The notes under the pieces are model-generated. The model saw only the letters and a program-made list of their open reading frames with translations. It was not told where the DNA came from and searched no databases. From Caldanaerobius fijiensis DSM 17918 (GTDB taxonomy: Bacteria > Bacillota > Thermoanaerobacteria > Thermoanaerobacterales > Caldanaerobiaceae), in NCBI RefSeq assembly GCF_900129075.1, contig NZ_FQVH01000019.1, positions 1 through 51,255 of the forward strand: a stretch of 51,255 bases of DNA, read 5' to 3'. Shown in pieces: positions 17,575 through 29,367 of this stretch (positions are counted from its first letter, which is position 1; each line of letters opens with the position of its first letter). Position numbers and translations under genes: made by a program.

Positions 17575-17622
17575 ATCTGTAAATACGCCTAAAAGCGTAA
17601 ATATTGTCAATCCTCAATATGC

Positions 17623-18203
<581 letters not shown>

Positions 18204-18206
<3 letters not shown>

Positions 18207-18926
18207 TGCTTTTTTATAAAATAAATCTATGGCCCTTTGATGCGCCATATTTTCAATCCTGTCATCTAATGGCGTCAACTCGTAAACCCCATGGCGGGCT
18301 AACGCCAAAGAAATCAACCTATCGGTCAGGCAGGGATTTTTGGGAAGCAGTGGACCGTGTATATACGTTCCAAAAACATTTTTATAAACAGCCCCTTCAT
18401 AGCCATCAGAGCCATTATTGCCATTTCCCACCAGAACTTTACCCAGCGGCCGTACCTTTTCTCCTAAATAGGTTCTACCGGAATGATTTTCAAAGCCTAC
18501 AACCATATCTCCAGAATCCATCTGTATTACTATATTCCCTACCAATCGCTCTTTCCCGCTCTCTGTATATATATCTAAAAGTCCTATACCAGGAATTTCA
18601 GTGCCATTTTGTGCCTTGTAGTAATTGCCTAATAGCTGATACGAACCACATACAGCCAGAATAACAACGCCGTTTTCTGCAGCATCCCTGAGGGAGCTGG
18701 CCTTGACGTTCAAGAGGTCATCTGACATGAGGTTTTGCTCTCTATCCTGCCCGCCGCCCATAAATATTATATCATAATCATTGAAATCCACTTCCTCACC
18801 AATGCCGATCTTATCGATACGTAAATCTATGCCCCTCCATTGACACCGCTTTTGTATTGCTATGACATTTCCCCTATCGCCGTAAAGGTTCATGAGATCA
18901 GGATATAAATAACACAACTTAAGCAA
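18204..18926 (-). CDS. gatD: Lipid II isoglutaminyl synthase, glutaminase subunit GatD
   Basis: 240 residues, CobB/CobQ-like glutamine amidotransferase. With MurT it amidates the D-Glu of lipid II. Visible are the YPDLMNLYGDRGN opening, the FMGGGQD loop, the nucleophile Cys93 in AVCGSYQLLG and His190 in GTYIHGPLLP. The start is TTG 18926; the GGGAGGGG site overlaps the murT stop, so translation is coupled. The lone lines of the pathway (MurT plus GatD) are complete here. Confidence 0.95.
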
Positions 18927-18930
18927 ATTC

Positions 18931-20322
18931 TTACCCCTCCCAAAAGGGCTTTACATAACCGGATTTTTCCAGTATTCCCCTTAATTCCAGCATACACGTA
19001 TAAGTTGGCAGTACAAAAAGCACACCGCCTTCAGGCACTTTTGCTATGGCTTCCCTTATGGCATCGCCCATGTCGTTTATCGTGGTTATTTCATCAACTA
19101 TCCCTGCATATTTGAGCCTTAGTGTCAACTCCTGGGCTCTTATGCCCGTTGTAATGATACCTTTCAAATCTTCCATACGCGCTATCTCTTCAAAATCCAC
19201 ATCCCATATCCAGGACACATCGGTACCGTCTGCATATTTATCATTTAAAGCCATTAAAATGTATTTATCGCCTTTAAGGGAAGAAATGGTGTTTATAACT
19301 TGATTATATCCAGCAGGATTTTTGACCAAAAAGAACATAACTTTTTTACCATCAACATCAATTATCTCGCCGCGGCCAAAAGATGATTTGTTTTGAGCCA
19401 ATCCCTCTTTTATCACCTCTGGCTTTATATCAAATGCGCGGGCAACTGTTATAGCCGCCAGTGCATTATATATATTATAAACTCCTACCAGAGGTACATA
19501 CACATCATAATACTCATTAAAACACTTTACAATCAAATGAGAGCCGTTTAAATCCCTATCAATAAGCTTAGACAATGATACATCCGGCTCAGGTCTGCTG
19601 CGACCGCACCTTGGACACCTGTATTCACCCAGGTGGGAATACACATATCTTATATATATATATTCTGCACCGCAATTATCACATATTTGAACATCGAGAT
19701 CTTCTCTTTCGCCTTCTGTAACACTCACGTCATTAACGCCAAAATACACTGTATTGTTTCGATCTCTTCCCAAACTGGCCACTCTGGGATCGTCAGCGTT
19801 TAGTATGATTTTGCAATCAGGAGACAGCTTGTTCAAACCCTTCTCGATAAGCCTTAACGTCTTATCGATCTCAGTGTATCTGTCTAACTGGTCTCTAAAA
19901 ATATTCGTTACGACCACTGCATCTGGCTTAACCTCTTTACAGGCCACGGGCATCGTCGCTTCATCTACTTCCAAAAGCAGTAAATCCCCTTTTGCTTTAC
20001 CTGAAATACTGCAACCATCCAGAATAGCTGTAGTTAACCCTGATACGAGGTTTGCCCCGCTAATATTGTTTATGACAATATCGCCGTTTCTTTCAAAAAT
20101 GCTTTTTATCATCCTGCTCGTAGTGGTCTTTCCATTGGTCCCTGTCACAAAAACACTGCCTTTTTTGAATTTTTTAGTAATTTTTTCCAATAGTTCAGGC
20201 TCTATTTTTCTCGCTATTTTTCCTGGTAAACTCGTACCTCCGTGCCCTATAAACCTTAAAAATTTTTGAATTAGTTTTCCTGATATAATAGCCAATATGA
20301 GTCTTAAATCCAATGGATTCAC
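18931..20322 (-). CDS. murT: Lipid II isoglutaminyl synthase, Mur-ligase-like subunit MurT
   Basis: 463 residues. Mur ligase central domain with ATP loop GTNGKTTT (61-68), an inserted four-cysteine zinc ribbon (Cys214, Cys217, Cys236, Cys239) and the C-terminal DUF1727 domain typical of MurT. It activates the D-Glu carboxylate of lipid II for amidation by GatD-derived ammonia. GTG 20322 is the annotated start, but GGAG lies only two bases upstream, so TTG 20313 is possible. The promoter is at 20353-20380. Confidence 0.95.
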   Translation of the reverse strand: MNPLDLRLILAIISGKLIQKFLRFIGHGGTSLPGKIARKIEPELLEKITKKFKKGSVFVTGTNGKTTTSRMIKSIFERNGDIVINNISGANLVSGLTTAILDGCSISGKAKGDLLLLEVDEATMPVACKEVKPDAVVVTNIFRDQLDRYTEIDKTLRLIEKGLNKLSPDCKIILNADDPRVASLGRDRNNTVYFGVNDVSVTEGEREDLDVQICDNCGAEYIYIRYVYSHLGEYRCPRCGRSRPEPDVSLSKLIDRDLNGSHLIVKCFNEYYDVYVPLVGVYNIYNALAAITVARAFDIKPEVIKEGLAQNKSSFGRGEIIDVDGKKVMFFLVKNPAGYNQVINTISSLKGDKYILMALNDKYADGTDVSWIWDVDFEEIARMEDLKGIITTGIRAQELTLRLKYAGIVDEITTINDMGDAIREAIAKVPEGGVLFVLPTYTCMLELRGILEKSGYVKPFWEG

Positions 20323-20352
20323 ATCTCCATACGATTATAGTTACTGTAAAAT

Positions 20353-20380
20353 ATAATAACATAAAACAGATAAATGTCAA
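20353..20380 (-). promoter_or_regulatory. Promoter of murT-gatD
   Basis: Minus strand TTGACA, 16-bp spacer, TATTAT, directly downstream of the terminator of the preceding operon. Confidence 0.7.
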
Positions 20381-20381
20381 T

Positions 20382-20413
20382 GCAAAAAAAAAGACCTCTA
20401 AAGGTCTTCTTTT
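20382..20413 (-). terminator. Terminator of the whiA-dnaE-pfkA-pyk operon
   Basis: Minus strand AAGACCT-TTAG-AGGTCTT followed by a run of nine T; a textbook intrinsic terminator 45 bp after the thioesterase stop. Confidence 0.92.
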
Positions 20414-20457
20414 GAAAAGCAGTTACCTTATTTTATTATAAACATAAATCAAAGCTT

Positions 20458-20871
20458 TTATTCATCATCCTCACAATATTTATCCAGTATTTCCCATAAG
20501 TCCGCGTACATCTTTTTCATGTTAATCGGCCTCATGTTTTTATCTGTAAACGCCAGCTTTACATAGCCTTCAGCCAGTAGTTCCTCTCCATCCAATATTT
20601 CGTATTGGAATTTTATGCTGGCAGCTCTAAGCTCTGTTATTTTTGTGTTTATCGTCAACAACTGGTCATACAGCGCCGGCTTAATATAGCGACAGTGGTT
20701 TTCCACTACAGGCATAAAAATACCTTTTTTTTCTAAGAGACTATATGGTATGTTTATGTCCCTCATGTATTCAGTTCGTCCCACTTCAAACCAAATAAAA
20801 TAATTAACATTGTAAGCGACTCCCATCTGATCCGTTTCTGCATACCTTACCCTTACTTTAGTCGTATGCAT
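20458..20871 (-). CDS. Acyl-CoA thioesterase, 4HBT/YbgC type
   Basis: 137 residues of the hotdog fold. The active-site helix region YAETDQMGVAYNVNYFIWFEVGR contains the catalytic Asp of the YbgC/4-hydroxybenzoyl-CoA thioesterase group. It hydrolyses acyl-CoA or acyl-ACP thioesters in the cytoplasm; the substrate is unknown. It is the last gene of the operon, starting six bases after pyk stops. Confidence 0.9.
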   Translation of the reverse strand: MHTTKVRVRYAETDQMGVAYNVNYFIWFEVGRTEYMRDINIPYSLLEKKGIFMPVVENHCRYIKPALYDQLLTINTKITELRAASIKFQYEILDGEELLAEGYVKLAFTDKNMRPINMKKMYADLWEILDKYCEDDE

Positions 20872-20877
20872 CGGGGG

Positions 20878-22299
20878 TCACCTCTCAACAACATGAACTT
20901 TTATGAGGTTGGTGGTACCACTCTGATCAACAGGAACCCCAGCGGTAATTACAACTACATCTCCTTCTTTTACAAATCCTGAAGCCAGCGCCGTTTTTAC
21001 CGCCTCTTCAATCATCTCATCAGTCGAACTCACTGCCTTTGTGATTACAGGATATACGCCCCACACCAGCGACAGCTGCCTCATGACAACGGGGTCATAT
21101 GTCACAGCGATTATAGGAGCATTTGGCCTGTATTTTGAGACCATTCTGGCAGTAAGCCCGGATTTGGTAGCTGTTATCACTGCAGTAGCGCCTAAATCCT
21201 GAGCGGTGGTACAGGTAGCATGGCTAATGGCATCTGTAACTGTTGAATGATAACAGCGTTTTTCTCTCAATAACTTTTCATAGTCAATGGCATCTTCGGT
21301 CCGCGCTGCTATTCGCGCCATCATTTTTAGCGATTCAATAGGGTATTTACCGGCAGCAGTTTCTCCTGACAGCATTATGGCATCAGTGCCGTCAAATATG
21401 GCATTAGCCACATCGGTTACCTCCGCACGGGTTGGCCTCGGGTTGCGAATCATGGAATCAAGCATCTGGGTCGCCGTTATAACGATTTTACCAGCTTCAT
21501 TGCACTTTTTTATAATGCTCTTTTGAACTATAGGTACCTCTTCTGCCGCAATTTCCACGCCCAGATCTCCCCTTGCGACCATGATGCCATCTGACACCTC
21601 TATGATCTCGTCGATATTTTCGACGCCCTCTCTTGTCTCGATTTTGGATATGATCTTTATATGAGATCCTCCATTTGCGCGCAAGAGCTCCCTTATCTCG
21701 CGGACATCAGACGCCTTCCTGATAAACGACGCCGCTATAAAGTCAACACCTTTTTCGATGCCAAATATTATATCGCTTATATCCTTTTCTGTTATCGCCG
21801 GCAGGTTGACCTTTACTCCCGGCACATTTACACCTTTGTTATCGCCCAATATACCGCCGTTTTCTACAAAACACTTTATTTTATTGCCGCTGACATCCAG
21901 AACCTTTAAGGCTATAAGACCATCGTCTATGAGGATCGCATCTCCTCTTTTAACATCCTGAGGTAATCCCTGATACGTTATACTGCATATCTCATTGTTT
22001 CCCAGGATCTCATCGGTCGTCAGTATAAACTCCTGGCCTTCTGCCAGTTCTACACTGCCACCCTGTACTTTGCCCGTCCTTATTTCAGGGCCTTTGGTAT
22101 CAAGCATAATGCCTACTGCAGCCGATTCCATTTCACGGACTGACTTGATCATGTCAATAACTTTGCCATGCTCTTCATGAGTACCGTGGGAAAAATTAAG
22201 TCGTGCCACATTAAGCCCATAGCCCAATAACAACCTAAAAATTTCGGGATCGCTACTTGCTGGTCCTATAGTGCATATAATCTTAGTTTTTCGCATCAT
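20878..22299 (-). CDS. pyk: Pyruvate kinase
   Basis: About 473 residues. Converts phosphoenolpyruvate and ADP to pyruvate and ATP, the last glycolytic step. Family motifs are [10 protein letters not shown] at the start, the active-site region [26 protein letters not shown] and [10 protein letters not shown]. It lacks the extra C-terminal PEP-utilising domain seen in Bacillus-type enzymes. The start is one of two adjacent ATGs (22299 or 22296), with AGGGTGA upstream; GTG 22305 overlaps the binding site. It follows pfkA directly, a classic glycolytic pair. Confidence 0.97.
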   Translation of the reverse strand: MMRKTKIICTIGPASSDPEIFRLLLGYGLNVARLNFSHGTHEEHGKVIDMIKSVREMESAAVGIMLDTKGPEIRTGKVQGGSVELAEGQEFILTTDEILGNNEICSITYQGLPQDVKRGDAILIDDGLIALKVLDVSGNKIKCFVENGGILGDNKGVNVPGVKVNLPAITEKDISDIIFGIEKGVDFIAASFIRKASDVREIRELLRANGGSHIKIISKIETREGVENIDEIIEVSDGIMVARGDLGVEIAAEEVPIVQKSIIKKCNEAGKIVITATQMLDSMIRNPRPTRAEVTDVANAIFDGTDAIMLSGETAAGKYPIESLKMMARIAARTEDAIDYEKLLREKRCYHSTVTDAISHATCTTAQDLGATAVITATKSGLTARMVSKYRPNAPIIAVTYDPVVMRQLSLVWGVYPVITKAVSSTDEMIEEAVKTALASGFVKEGDVVVITAGVPVDQSGTTNLIKVHVVER

Positions 22300-22309
22300 C
22301 TTCACCCTG

Positions 22310-23478
<1,169 letters not shown>

Positions 23479-23529
23479 GAAACCGCCTCCTAAACTCATA
23501 ACATCTCCAATTATTAATTTTAATCCTTT

Positions 23530-26500
23530 TTATCTGGTTTTGCAATAAACAAACTTAGCACAATCTTTTCCTATAGCATCTTCTAGAAGGTTCAAAAGAT
23601 CTGTATCCATTTGCACCCATAGTGCTCGCTCTGCCATCAACATCTTTTTATTTTTTTCTGAATAGATAAACACCGGTATATTTCCTCTAAACCGTCCAAG
23701 TATATCTTTTATCTTGCTTAATTTAGTAAAATCCGGAACTTTAATGTAAAGCTTGTCAATATTCTTACCATTGTTCATGTAATCAGTCAGCAAATTTATA
23801 TCTTCGCAAATAACCTTAGGGGTTTCTTCTTCTCTTAAACTCACCCTGCCATTTATAAGCACGATATTATCCTGCACGATGATGTCCTTTTTTCGCTCAT
23901 ACACATTAGGGAACACGATCACCTCCAGAGACCCATAAAGGTCCTCTACGGTGATAAACGCCATCATGTTGCTGGCTTTGGTTATCTTGACTTTCACTTC
24001 TGTAATCATTCCACCCAGGGTGACCATCTGGTTATCCTTTAAGGTTTCCTTGCTGTATATTTGATCGTCTTCCAGGTTCTGTTGCACAAAATCCCTGCTG
24101 TCAACGTTACACAGCTTTTTTATTTCTTCCTCATATTCCGATAGAGGATGTCCGCTCACATATACCCCTAAAACCTCTTTTTCCATCGCCAATAAGCTTT
24201 TCTTAGGGAACTCCGGGATCTGCGGCAGCTCTTCTTCTTTCGGTATTACGTCTGCTTCCTCAAAGGACATATCGAAAAGGGATATCTGCCCTTTTGCATT
24301 TCGCTTCCAATTATTAGCGCGCGCATCGATTAATTTTTCGTATACCGCCAGGTACTGAGACCTCTTTCCTCCCAGAGAATCAAAAGCTCCGCCTTTGATG
24401 AGGCTCTCAATAGCCCTCTTGTTCAATTCGCTCCATTCAATCCTGTTTATAAAATCCGACAGGCTGACAAATCTGCCTTTTTCTTCCCTTGCTTTTATAA
24501 TAGCATCTATTAAACCATGTCCTACGTTTTTTATAGCCAAAAGCCCAAAACGGATTTTATTCCCTGACACTGAAAACTTGCCCACACTTTCATTGATATC
24601 CGGTGGAAGTATCTCTATACCCATCTTTCTACACGTCTGAATATAGAAAGCAACTTTATCGGCGTTATCCATAACGCTGGTCAAAAGCGACGCCATATAT
24701 TCAACAGGGTAATAGCATTTTAAGTACGCAGTTTGATAAGCTACTACAGCATATGCCGCTGCATGGGCTTTATTAAATGCATACTTTGCAAAATCCACCA
24801 TCTCATCAAAGATTTTATTGGCCGTTACCTCGTCAACACCGTTTCTCACGGCGCCAGGAACCAGAACATTTCCATGTTCATCGGTAATTCCATACACGAA
24901 GTTTTGCCTTTCTTTCTGCATCACATCCATTTTTTTCTTTCCCATGGCCCGCCTCACCAGATCAGCCCTGCCAAGAGAATAACCTCCAAGCTTTCTGACC
25001 ACCTGCATGACCTGCTCCTGGTATATAAGACAGCCATAGGTTACATTTAATATGTCTTCAAGTAGAGGATGGGCATAGGTTATAAGCGCAGGGTTGCGCT
25101 TGTTTCTTATGTAATTGGGTATCTGGTCCATAGGACCGGGCCTGTACAGGGAAATTCCCGCGATAATATCTTCGAGATTGTCGGGTTTCAATTCAGTCAT
25201 AAACTGCGTCATCCCTGCACTCTCCAGCTGGAACACCCCTTCGGTATTTCCCTCACTTATAAGCCTGTAGACATTTTTATCGTCGTAATTTAATTTGTCA
25301 AGATCAATGACCTTACCCGTCCTTTCCCGAACCATCTCCACCGTATCTTTTATCACCGAAAGGGTTCTTAACCCTAAAAAATCAATCTTTAGAAGTCCCA
25401 TCTCTTCCAGTGTAGTCATGGGAAATTGCGTCGTCACCACATCCTCATTTTTCTGCAGCGGAACTATATCCATAAGTGGAAGCTTCGAGATGAGGACACC
25501 TGCAGCATGAGTAGAGGCATGCCTTGGAAGTCCTTCCAATTTTCTTGCCGTATCTATGAGATTTTTAACTTTTGCATTGGTATCGTATAATTGTTTTAAC
25601 TCTGAATTCAATTCCAAAGCCCGGTCTATAGTCATGCCAAGTTCGAAAGGTATCTTTTTGGCAATCTGATCCACCTCGGCATAGGGAATGTTTAGAGCTC
25701 TCCCCACATCCCTTATGGCAGCCCTGGCCGCCATGGTACCAAAGGTTATAATCTGAGCTACGTGATCGGCTCCGTATTTATTTACGACGTAATCAATGAC
25801 CTCTCCTCTTCTCTCGTACTCAAAATCCGTATCGATGTCAGGCATACTGATCCTTTCAGGATTTAAAAACCTTTCAAACACCAGACCGTATTTTATAGGA
25901 TCTATCTTGGTAATGCCAAGGCAATAAGCTACCAGGCTGCCAGCGCCCGAACCCCTTCCGGGCCCTGTGAGGATACCCCTCTCTCTGGCATACCTTATAA
26001 AATCCCATACCACCAAAAAATAATCCACATAGCCCATATCGTTGATGATCTTAAGCTCGTAATCCAGCCTCTGTTTGAGCTCATGGGTTATCTCTTTATA
26101 CCTATCCGCAAGACCTTTCACACAAAGCTCTCTGAGATACTGATAATTGGTCATCCCATCTGGAACCTTAAATTCAGGCAGGAACACCTTGCCAAATTCA
26201 AATTCCACATCACACTGTTCGGCTATCTTAACGGTATTGGTTATTGCTTCAGGTACACTGGCAAAAAGGTTATACATCTCCTCAGGTGATTTTAAGTAGT
26301 ACTGATCGCTCTCAAATCTCATCCTGTCCACATCGTCCACGGTCTTACCCGTCTGTATACATAAGAGTATATCCTGCGCTTCTGCATCTTCTCTGTTGGT
26401 ATAATGTACATCATTGGTAGCCACCAGCGGTATACCGGTTTCTGCTGCTAATTGCAAAATAAGCTTATTTACCTCTTTTTGTTCTGCCATACCGGCATCC

Positions 26501-27021
26501 TGAAGTTCTAAGTAAAAATCACCGTTAAAAACCTCCCTATAGAAAATGGCCAGATCCCTTGCCCCTTCGTAATCCCCTGCCATAAGCCTTGAAGGTATCT
26601 CCCCGGCAAGGCACGACGAAAGGGCAATTATACCTTCTGAATAGGTCTGTAAAAGTTCGTGATCAACCCTCGGCTTATAATAATAGCCTTCTAAAAACCC
26701 CAGTGACACCAGTTTTACCATATTTTTGTAACCAGTCATATTTTTCGCCAGAAGTATAAGGTGGTATATCTCTTGATCCAGCCTGGAATCCCGATCAAAT
26801 CTGCTCCTCGCTGCAACATAGACCTCACAGCCGATAATAGGTTTGATTCCTTCTTCAATGCACTTTTTGTAAAAATCCATGACGCCGTACATGACCCCGT
26901 GGTCTGTTATCGCCAGCGCCTTCATATTTAACTCTTTTGCCCTGCGAACAATCTCGGATATGCGGGAAGCCCCATCCAAAAGGCTGTATTCGGTGTGGAC
27001 GTGAAGGTGCACGAAATCCAT
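23530..27021 (-). CDS. dnaE: DNA polymerase III alpha subunit (DnaE type)
   Basis: 1163 residues, the usual DnaE length. N-terminal PHP domain (HVHTEYSLLDG, with metal-binding histidines), then the polymerase palm with PDIDTDFEY, a fingers region, helix-hairpin-helix motifs and a C-terminal OB fold (MVTLGGMITEVKVKIT). There is no inserted exonuclease domain, so it is DnaE rather than PolC. In Firmicutes with both, DnaE extends primers before PolC takes over; whether this genome has PolC is outside the window. It starts 11 bp after the HD-GYP gene. Confidence 0.97.
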   Translation of the reverse strand: MDFVHLHVHTEYSLLDGASRISEIVRRAKELNMKALAITDHGVMYGVMDFYKKCIEEGIKPIIGCEVYVAARSRFDRDSRLDQEIYHLILLAKNMTGYKNMVKLVSLGFLEGYYYKPRVDHELLQTYSEGIIALSSCLAGEIPSRLMAGDYEGARDLAIFYREVFNGDFYLELQDAGMAEQKEVNKLILQLAAETGIPLVATNDVHYTNREDAEAQDILLCIQTGKTVDDVDRMRFESDQYYLKSPEEMYNLFASVPEAITNTVKIAEQCDVEFEFGKVFLPEFKVPDGMTNYQYLRELCVKGLADRYKEITHELKQRLDYELKIINDMGYVDYFLVVWDFIRYARERGILTGPGRGSGAGSLVAYCLGITKIDPIKYGLVFERFLNPERISMPDIDTDFEYERRGEVIDYVVNKYGADHVAQIITFGTMAARAAIRDVGRALNIPYAEVDQIAKKIPFELGMTIDRALELNSELKQLYDTNAKVKNLIDTARKLEGLPRHASTHAAGVLISKLPLMDIVPLQKNEDVVTTQFPMTTLEEMGLLKIDFLGLRTLSVIKDTVEMVRERTGKVIDLDKLNYDDKNVYRLISEGNTEGVFQLESAGMTQFMTELKPDNLEDIIAGISLYRPGPMDQIPNYIRNKRNPALITYAHPLLEDILNVTYGCLIYQEQVMQVVRKLGGYSLGRADLVRRAMGKKKMDVMQKERQNFVYGITDEHGNVLVPGAVRNGVDEVTANKIFDEMVDFAKYAFNKAHAAAYAVVAYQTAYLKCYYPVEYMASLLTSVMDNADKVAFYIQTCRKMGIEILPPDINESVGKFSVSGNKIRFGLLAIKNVGHGLIDAIIKAREEKGRFVSLSDFINRIEWSELNKRAIESLIKGGAFDSLGGKRSQYLAVYEKLIDARANNWKRNAKGQISLFDMSFEEADVIPKEEELPQIPEFPKKSLLAMEKEVLGVYVSGHPLSEYEEEIKKLCNVDSRDFVQQNLEDDQIYSKETLKDNQMVTLGGMITEVKVKITKASNMMAFITVEDLYGSLEVIVFPNVYERKKDIIVQDNIVLINGRVSLREEETPKVICEDINLLTDYMNNGKNIDKLYIKVPDFTKLSKIKDILGRFRGNIPVFIYSEKNKKMLMAERALWVQMDTDLLNLLEDAIGKDCAKFVYCKTR

Positions 27022-27032
27022 GATATCACCCC

Positions 27033-28088
27033 TTACACCTCATAAGTATCCACAATAAATACTGATAGGTGTTCCATTAGGTCTATTTCTTCATAATCCC
27101 CATTTTGTTCATCTTTTATGATCCTTACAACCGGCCTGTTTTGCATTTCCGGATTGTTTCGTACAACTATGGCTTTCTGGCCTGTATTCAGCACAACTCC
27201 AGAACCTACAGGATAAAGGGCAATAAATTTTAAAAAGATCTTTACCAGGTCATAATCAAACTGGCTCATGGCCATAGACTTAAGGTACTCAACCGCGTCA
27301 GGTATTTTCATCTTGCTTCGATAAACTCTATCAGAGGTAAGGGCATCGTAAACATCGCATATAGCCGTTATTCTTGCTAATTGATGAATATTATCGCCTT
27401 TAAGCCCAAATGGATAGCCTTTGCCATCAGGCCTCTCATGATGACACAAGGCAATATAGCAAGAATAGCCCGATATATTCCCGTTTTCTTTCAACATCTG
27501 ATATCCATATATGGTATGGCGCTTGATTTCATCGAATTCATCTTTTGTCAACTTCCCCGGCTTTTTCAGTATGGAGTCAGGGATACATACCTTTCCTATA
27601 TCGTGCAGAAGGGTGCCTGTCCCTAATTCCCTCAATTTCATCCTATCATATCCCAGTGCTATGCCCATCATCAGCGAGAGCACACTAACATTGACACAAT
27701 GTCCAAAGGTATATTCATCCTTCGTCCTTATATCCTGAAGGTTGACAAGCATTTCATGGCTATCCAGTAATTCGTCGATGATGGAGTCCACTATTTCTCT
27801 GGCTTTTTGCACATCCACGTGCCTGTTTACGCTTATTTGCTTCATAGTCGATTTGACAAATGCCCTGGCTTTTTCCCTCGTTTCATCTGATATAACATCT
27901 TTTATCACTATGCCCTGTGAAATATTGTCCTCAATATAAATGCCTGAGATACCTAACTCTTTCAACCTACCTATGTATGAATCAGTAAGCACCACGTCCT
28001 TATTTAACAGCATCTGCCCTTCTGCATTGTACACCGCTTTAGCAACAACCATTCCTGGTTTTAAATTATATATACTTATAAATCTCAT
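27033..28088 (-). CDS. HD-GYP domain protein (probable c-di-GMP phosphodiesterase)
   Basis: 351 residues. A ~60-residue N-terminal domain (ISIYNLKPGMVVAKAVYNAEG) often found before HD-GYP, then the HD-GYP domain with His162-Asp163 (LLHDIGK), HHERPDGKGYP (216-226) and DVYDALTSDRVYR. All catalytic residues are present, so hydrolysis of cyclic di-GMP is likely. A C-terminal extension of ~80 residues binds nothing recognisable. No membrane segment. It lies between HPr and dnaE in the operon. Confidence 0.9.
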   Translation of the reverse strand: MRFISIYNLKPGMVVAKAVYNAEGQMLLNKDVVLTDSYIGRLKELGISGIYIEDNISQGIVIKDVISDETREKARAFVKSTMKQISVNRHVDVQKAREIVDSIIDELLDSHEMLVNLQDIRTKDEYTFGHCVNVSVLSLMMGIALGYDRMKLRELGTGTLLHDIGKVCIPDSILKKPGKLTKDEFDEIKRHTIYGYQMLKENGNISGYSCYIALCHHERPDGKGYPFGLKGDNIHQLARITAICDVYDALTSDRVYRSKMKIPDAVEYLKSMAMSQFDYDLVKIFLKFIALYPVGSGVVLNTGQKAIVVRNNPEMQNRPVVRIIKDEQNGDYEEIDLMEHLSVFIVDTYEV

Positions 28089-28127
28089 ACGTATCTCCCT
28101 GCTCTAAACAAAAAATTAAGGGCTTTA

Positions 28128-28403
28128 TCACCCTATAACTTCATCTGACGTTTCTGTACTCACCAGCTCAGCTAATGTCTCAACAGCTTTTATCTCATCA
28201 GGCCCATTGGCCATAATCGTTATAGTAGCGCCTCTAGATACACCCAGAGACATAATACCCATTATACTTTTTGCGTTGACCTTTTTCTCGTCTTTTTGAA
28301 TCCATATAGAAGAGCTGAAATTCCCTGCCACCTGTACAAACAGCGCTGCAGGCCTTGCGTGTAAACCTGTTTTATTTTTCACAACTACCGTCTTTTTGTA
28401 CAA
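28128..28403 (-). CDS. ptsH: HPr-family phosphocarrier with both His15 and Ser46
   Basis: 91 residues from TTG 28403, a start supported in two ways. AGGGGAG lies nine bases upstream. Numbering from it puts the PTS histidine at 15 (GLHARP) and the HprK-target serine at 46 (KSIMGIM), exactly the canonical positions. The ATG at 28412 touches the binding site. In Bacillus the gene after whiA is crh, which lacks His15; here the residue is kept, so it could serve both phosphotransfer and CcpA signalling. The start overlaps the end of whiA. Confidence 0.9.
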   Translation of the reverse strand: MYKKTVVVKNKTGLHARPAALFVQVAGNFSSSIWIQKDEKKVNAKSIMGIMSLGVSRGATITIMANGPDEIKAVETLAELVSTETSDEVIG

Positions 28404-29364
28404 TGTACACATCTCCCCTCTGTTTCTTTATTTTCATGGCAATCTCCTCTATCCTCTTTAAGCGATGATTTACACCTGACTTTCCCAATGGAGGAGTCAA
28501 TAACTGTCCCAGTTCCTTTAAACTCAAGTCTCGGTTTTCGAGGCGCATAATAGCCACTTCGTAAAGATCCGGCGGTAAACTTTTAAGCCCTATGGTATTT
28601 TCAATATACCGAATATTATCAATCTGCTTTAATGCAGCATTTACTGTTTTGCTCAGGTTGGCTGTTTCACAATTTACTATCCTGTTTACATTATTCCTGA
28701 CTTCTTTAAAAACCCTGACATTTTCAAAGTCCAATAATGCCTTGTGTGCACCAATCAAATTCAGGAAATCAACTATCTGCTCTCCCTCTTTTAAGTATAC
28801 TATATAATTATTTTTTCGCGCAATGATTTTTGCTTTAAGTTCAAAAAACCTTAACAATTCTCCAAGGCTGAAAGCGTATTCCTCGTTCTGGACCACCATC
28901 TCCATATGGTAACCTTTCTCGGGGTCATTTAAAGAACCACACCCGAGAAAGGCTCCCCTCAAATAAGCTCTTTTCCTCTTTTCGTCATCCACAATACCAT
29001 CGACTATCTTATTGTTGATGATCCAGCTACCATCTTCTGCTATAAGTATTATACCACATTCCGTCATGATTTTAAAAGCATTTTCACCTTCCACTGTTAT
29101 AAAGTACAAATTGTGTTTCGTAAGTTGCCTGTTCCGCTTTATACATACCTCCTGCTTAAAACCAAATACATCTTTTATAAGCATATACACTTTTTTTATT
29201 ATCGCGGCATTTTCCGAGGATATCCTTGCAGCAATTCCTTTCATGCCGTGTATCTCTATTGAACCACATGTGTGCATCAGCGCCGATAACTCTGCCAGTT
29301 TACCTGATCTGTCTCCTTCATATATCCTTGCTAATTCTTCTTTTACCTCGTGGGAAAATGACAA
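28372..29364 (-). CDS. whiA: DNA-binding protein WhiA
   Basis: 330 residues. The N-terminal part resembles a degenerate LAGLIDADG endonuclease (YLRGAFLGCGSLNDPEKGYH), followed by a C-terminal helix-turn-helix (LSLKELGQLLTPPLGKSGV). WhiA affects cell division and chromosome segregation in Firmicutes and sporulation in actinobacteria. It normally follows rapZ and yvcK; here a small Trp-repeat gene precedes it by three bases, and its 3' end overlaps the HPr gene. Confidence 0.96.
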   Translation of the reverse strand: MSFSHEVKEELARIYEGDRSGKLAELSALMHTCGSIEIHGMKGIAARISSENAAIIKKVYMLIKDVFGFKQEVCIKRNRQLTKHNLYFITVEGENAFKIMTECGIILIAEDGSWIINNKIVDGIVDDEKRKRAYLRGAFLGCGSLNDPEKGYHMEMVVQNEEYAFSLGELLRFFELKAKIIARKNNYIVYLKEGEQIVDFLNLIGAHKALLDFENVRVFKEVRNNVNRIVNCETANLSKTVNAALKQIDNIRYIENTIGLKSLPPDLYEVAIMRLENRDLSLKELGQLLTPPLGKSGVNHRLKRIEEIAMKIKKQRGDVYIVQKDGSCEK

Positions 29365-29367
29365 CTT

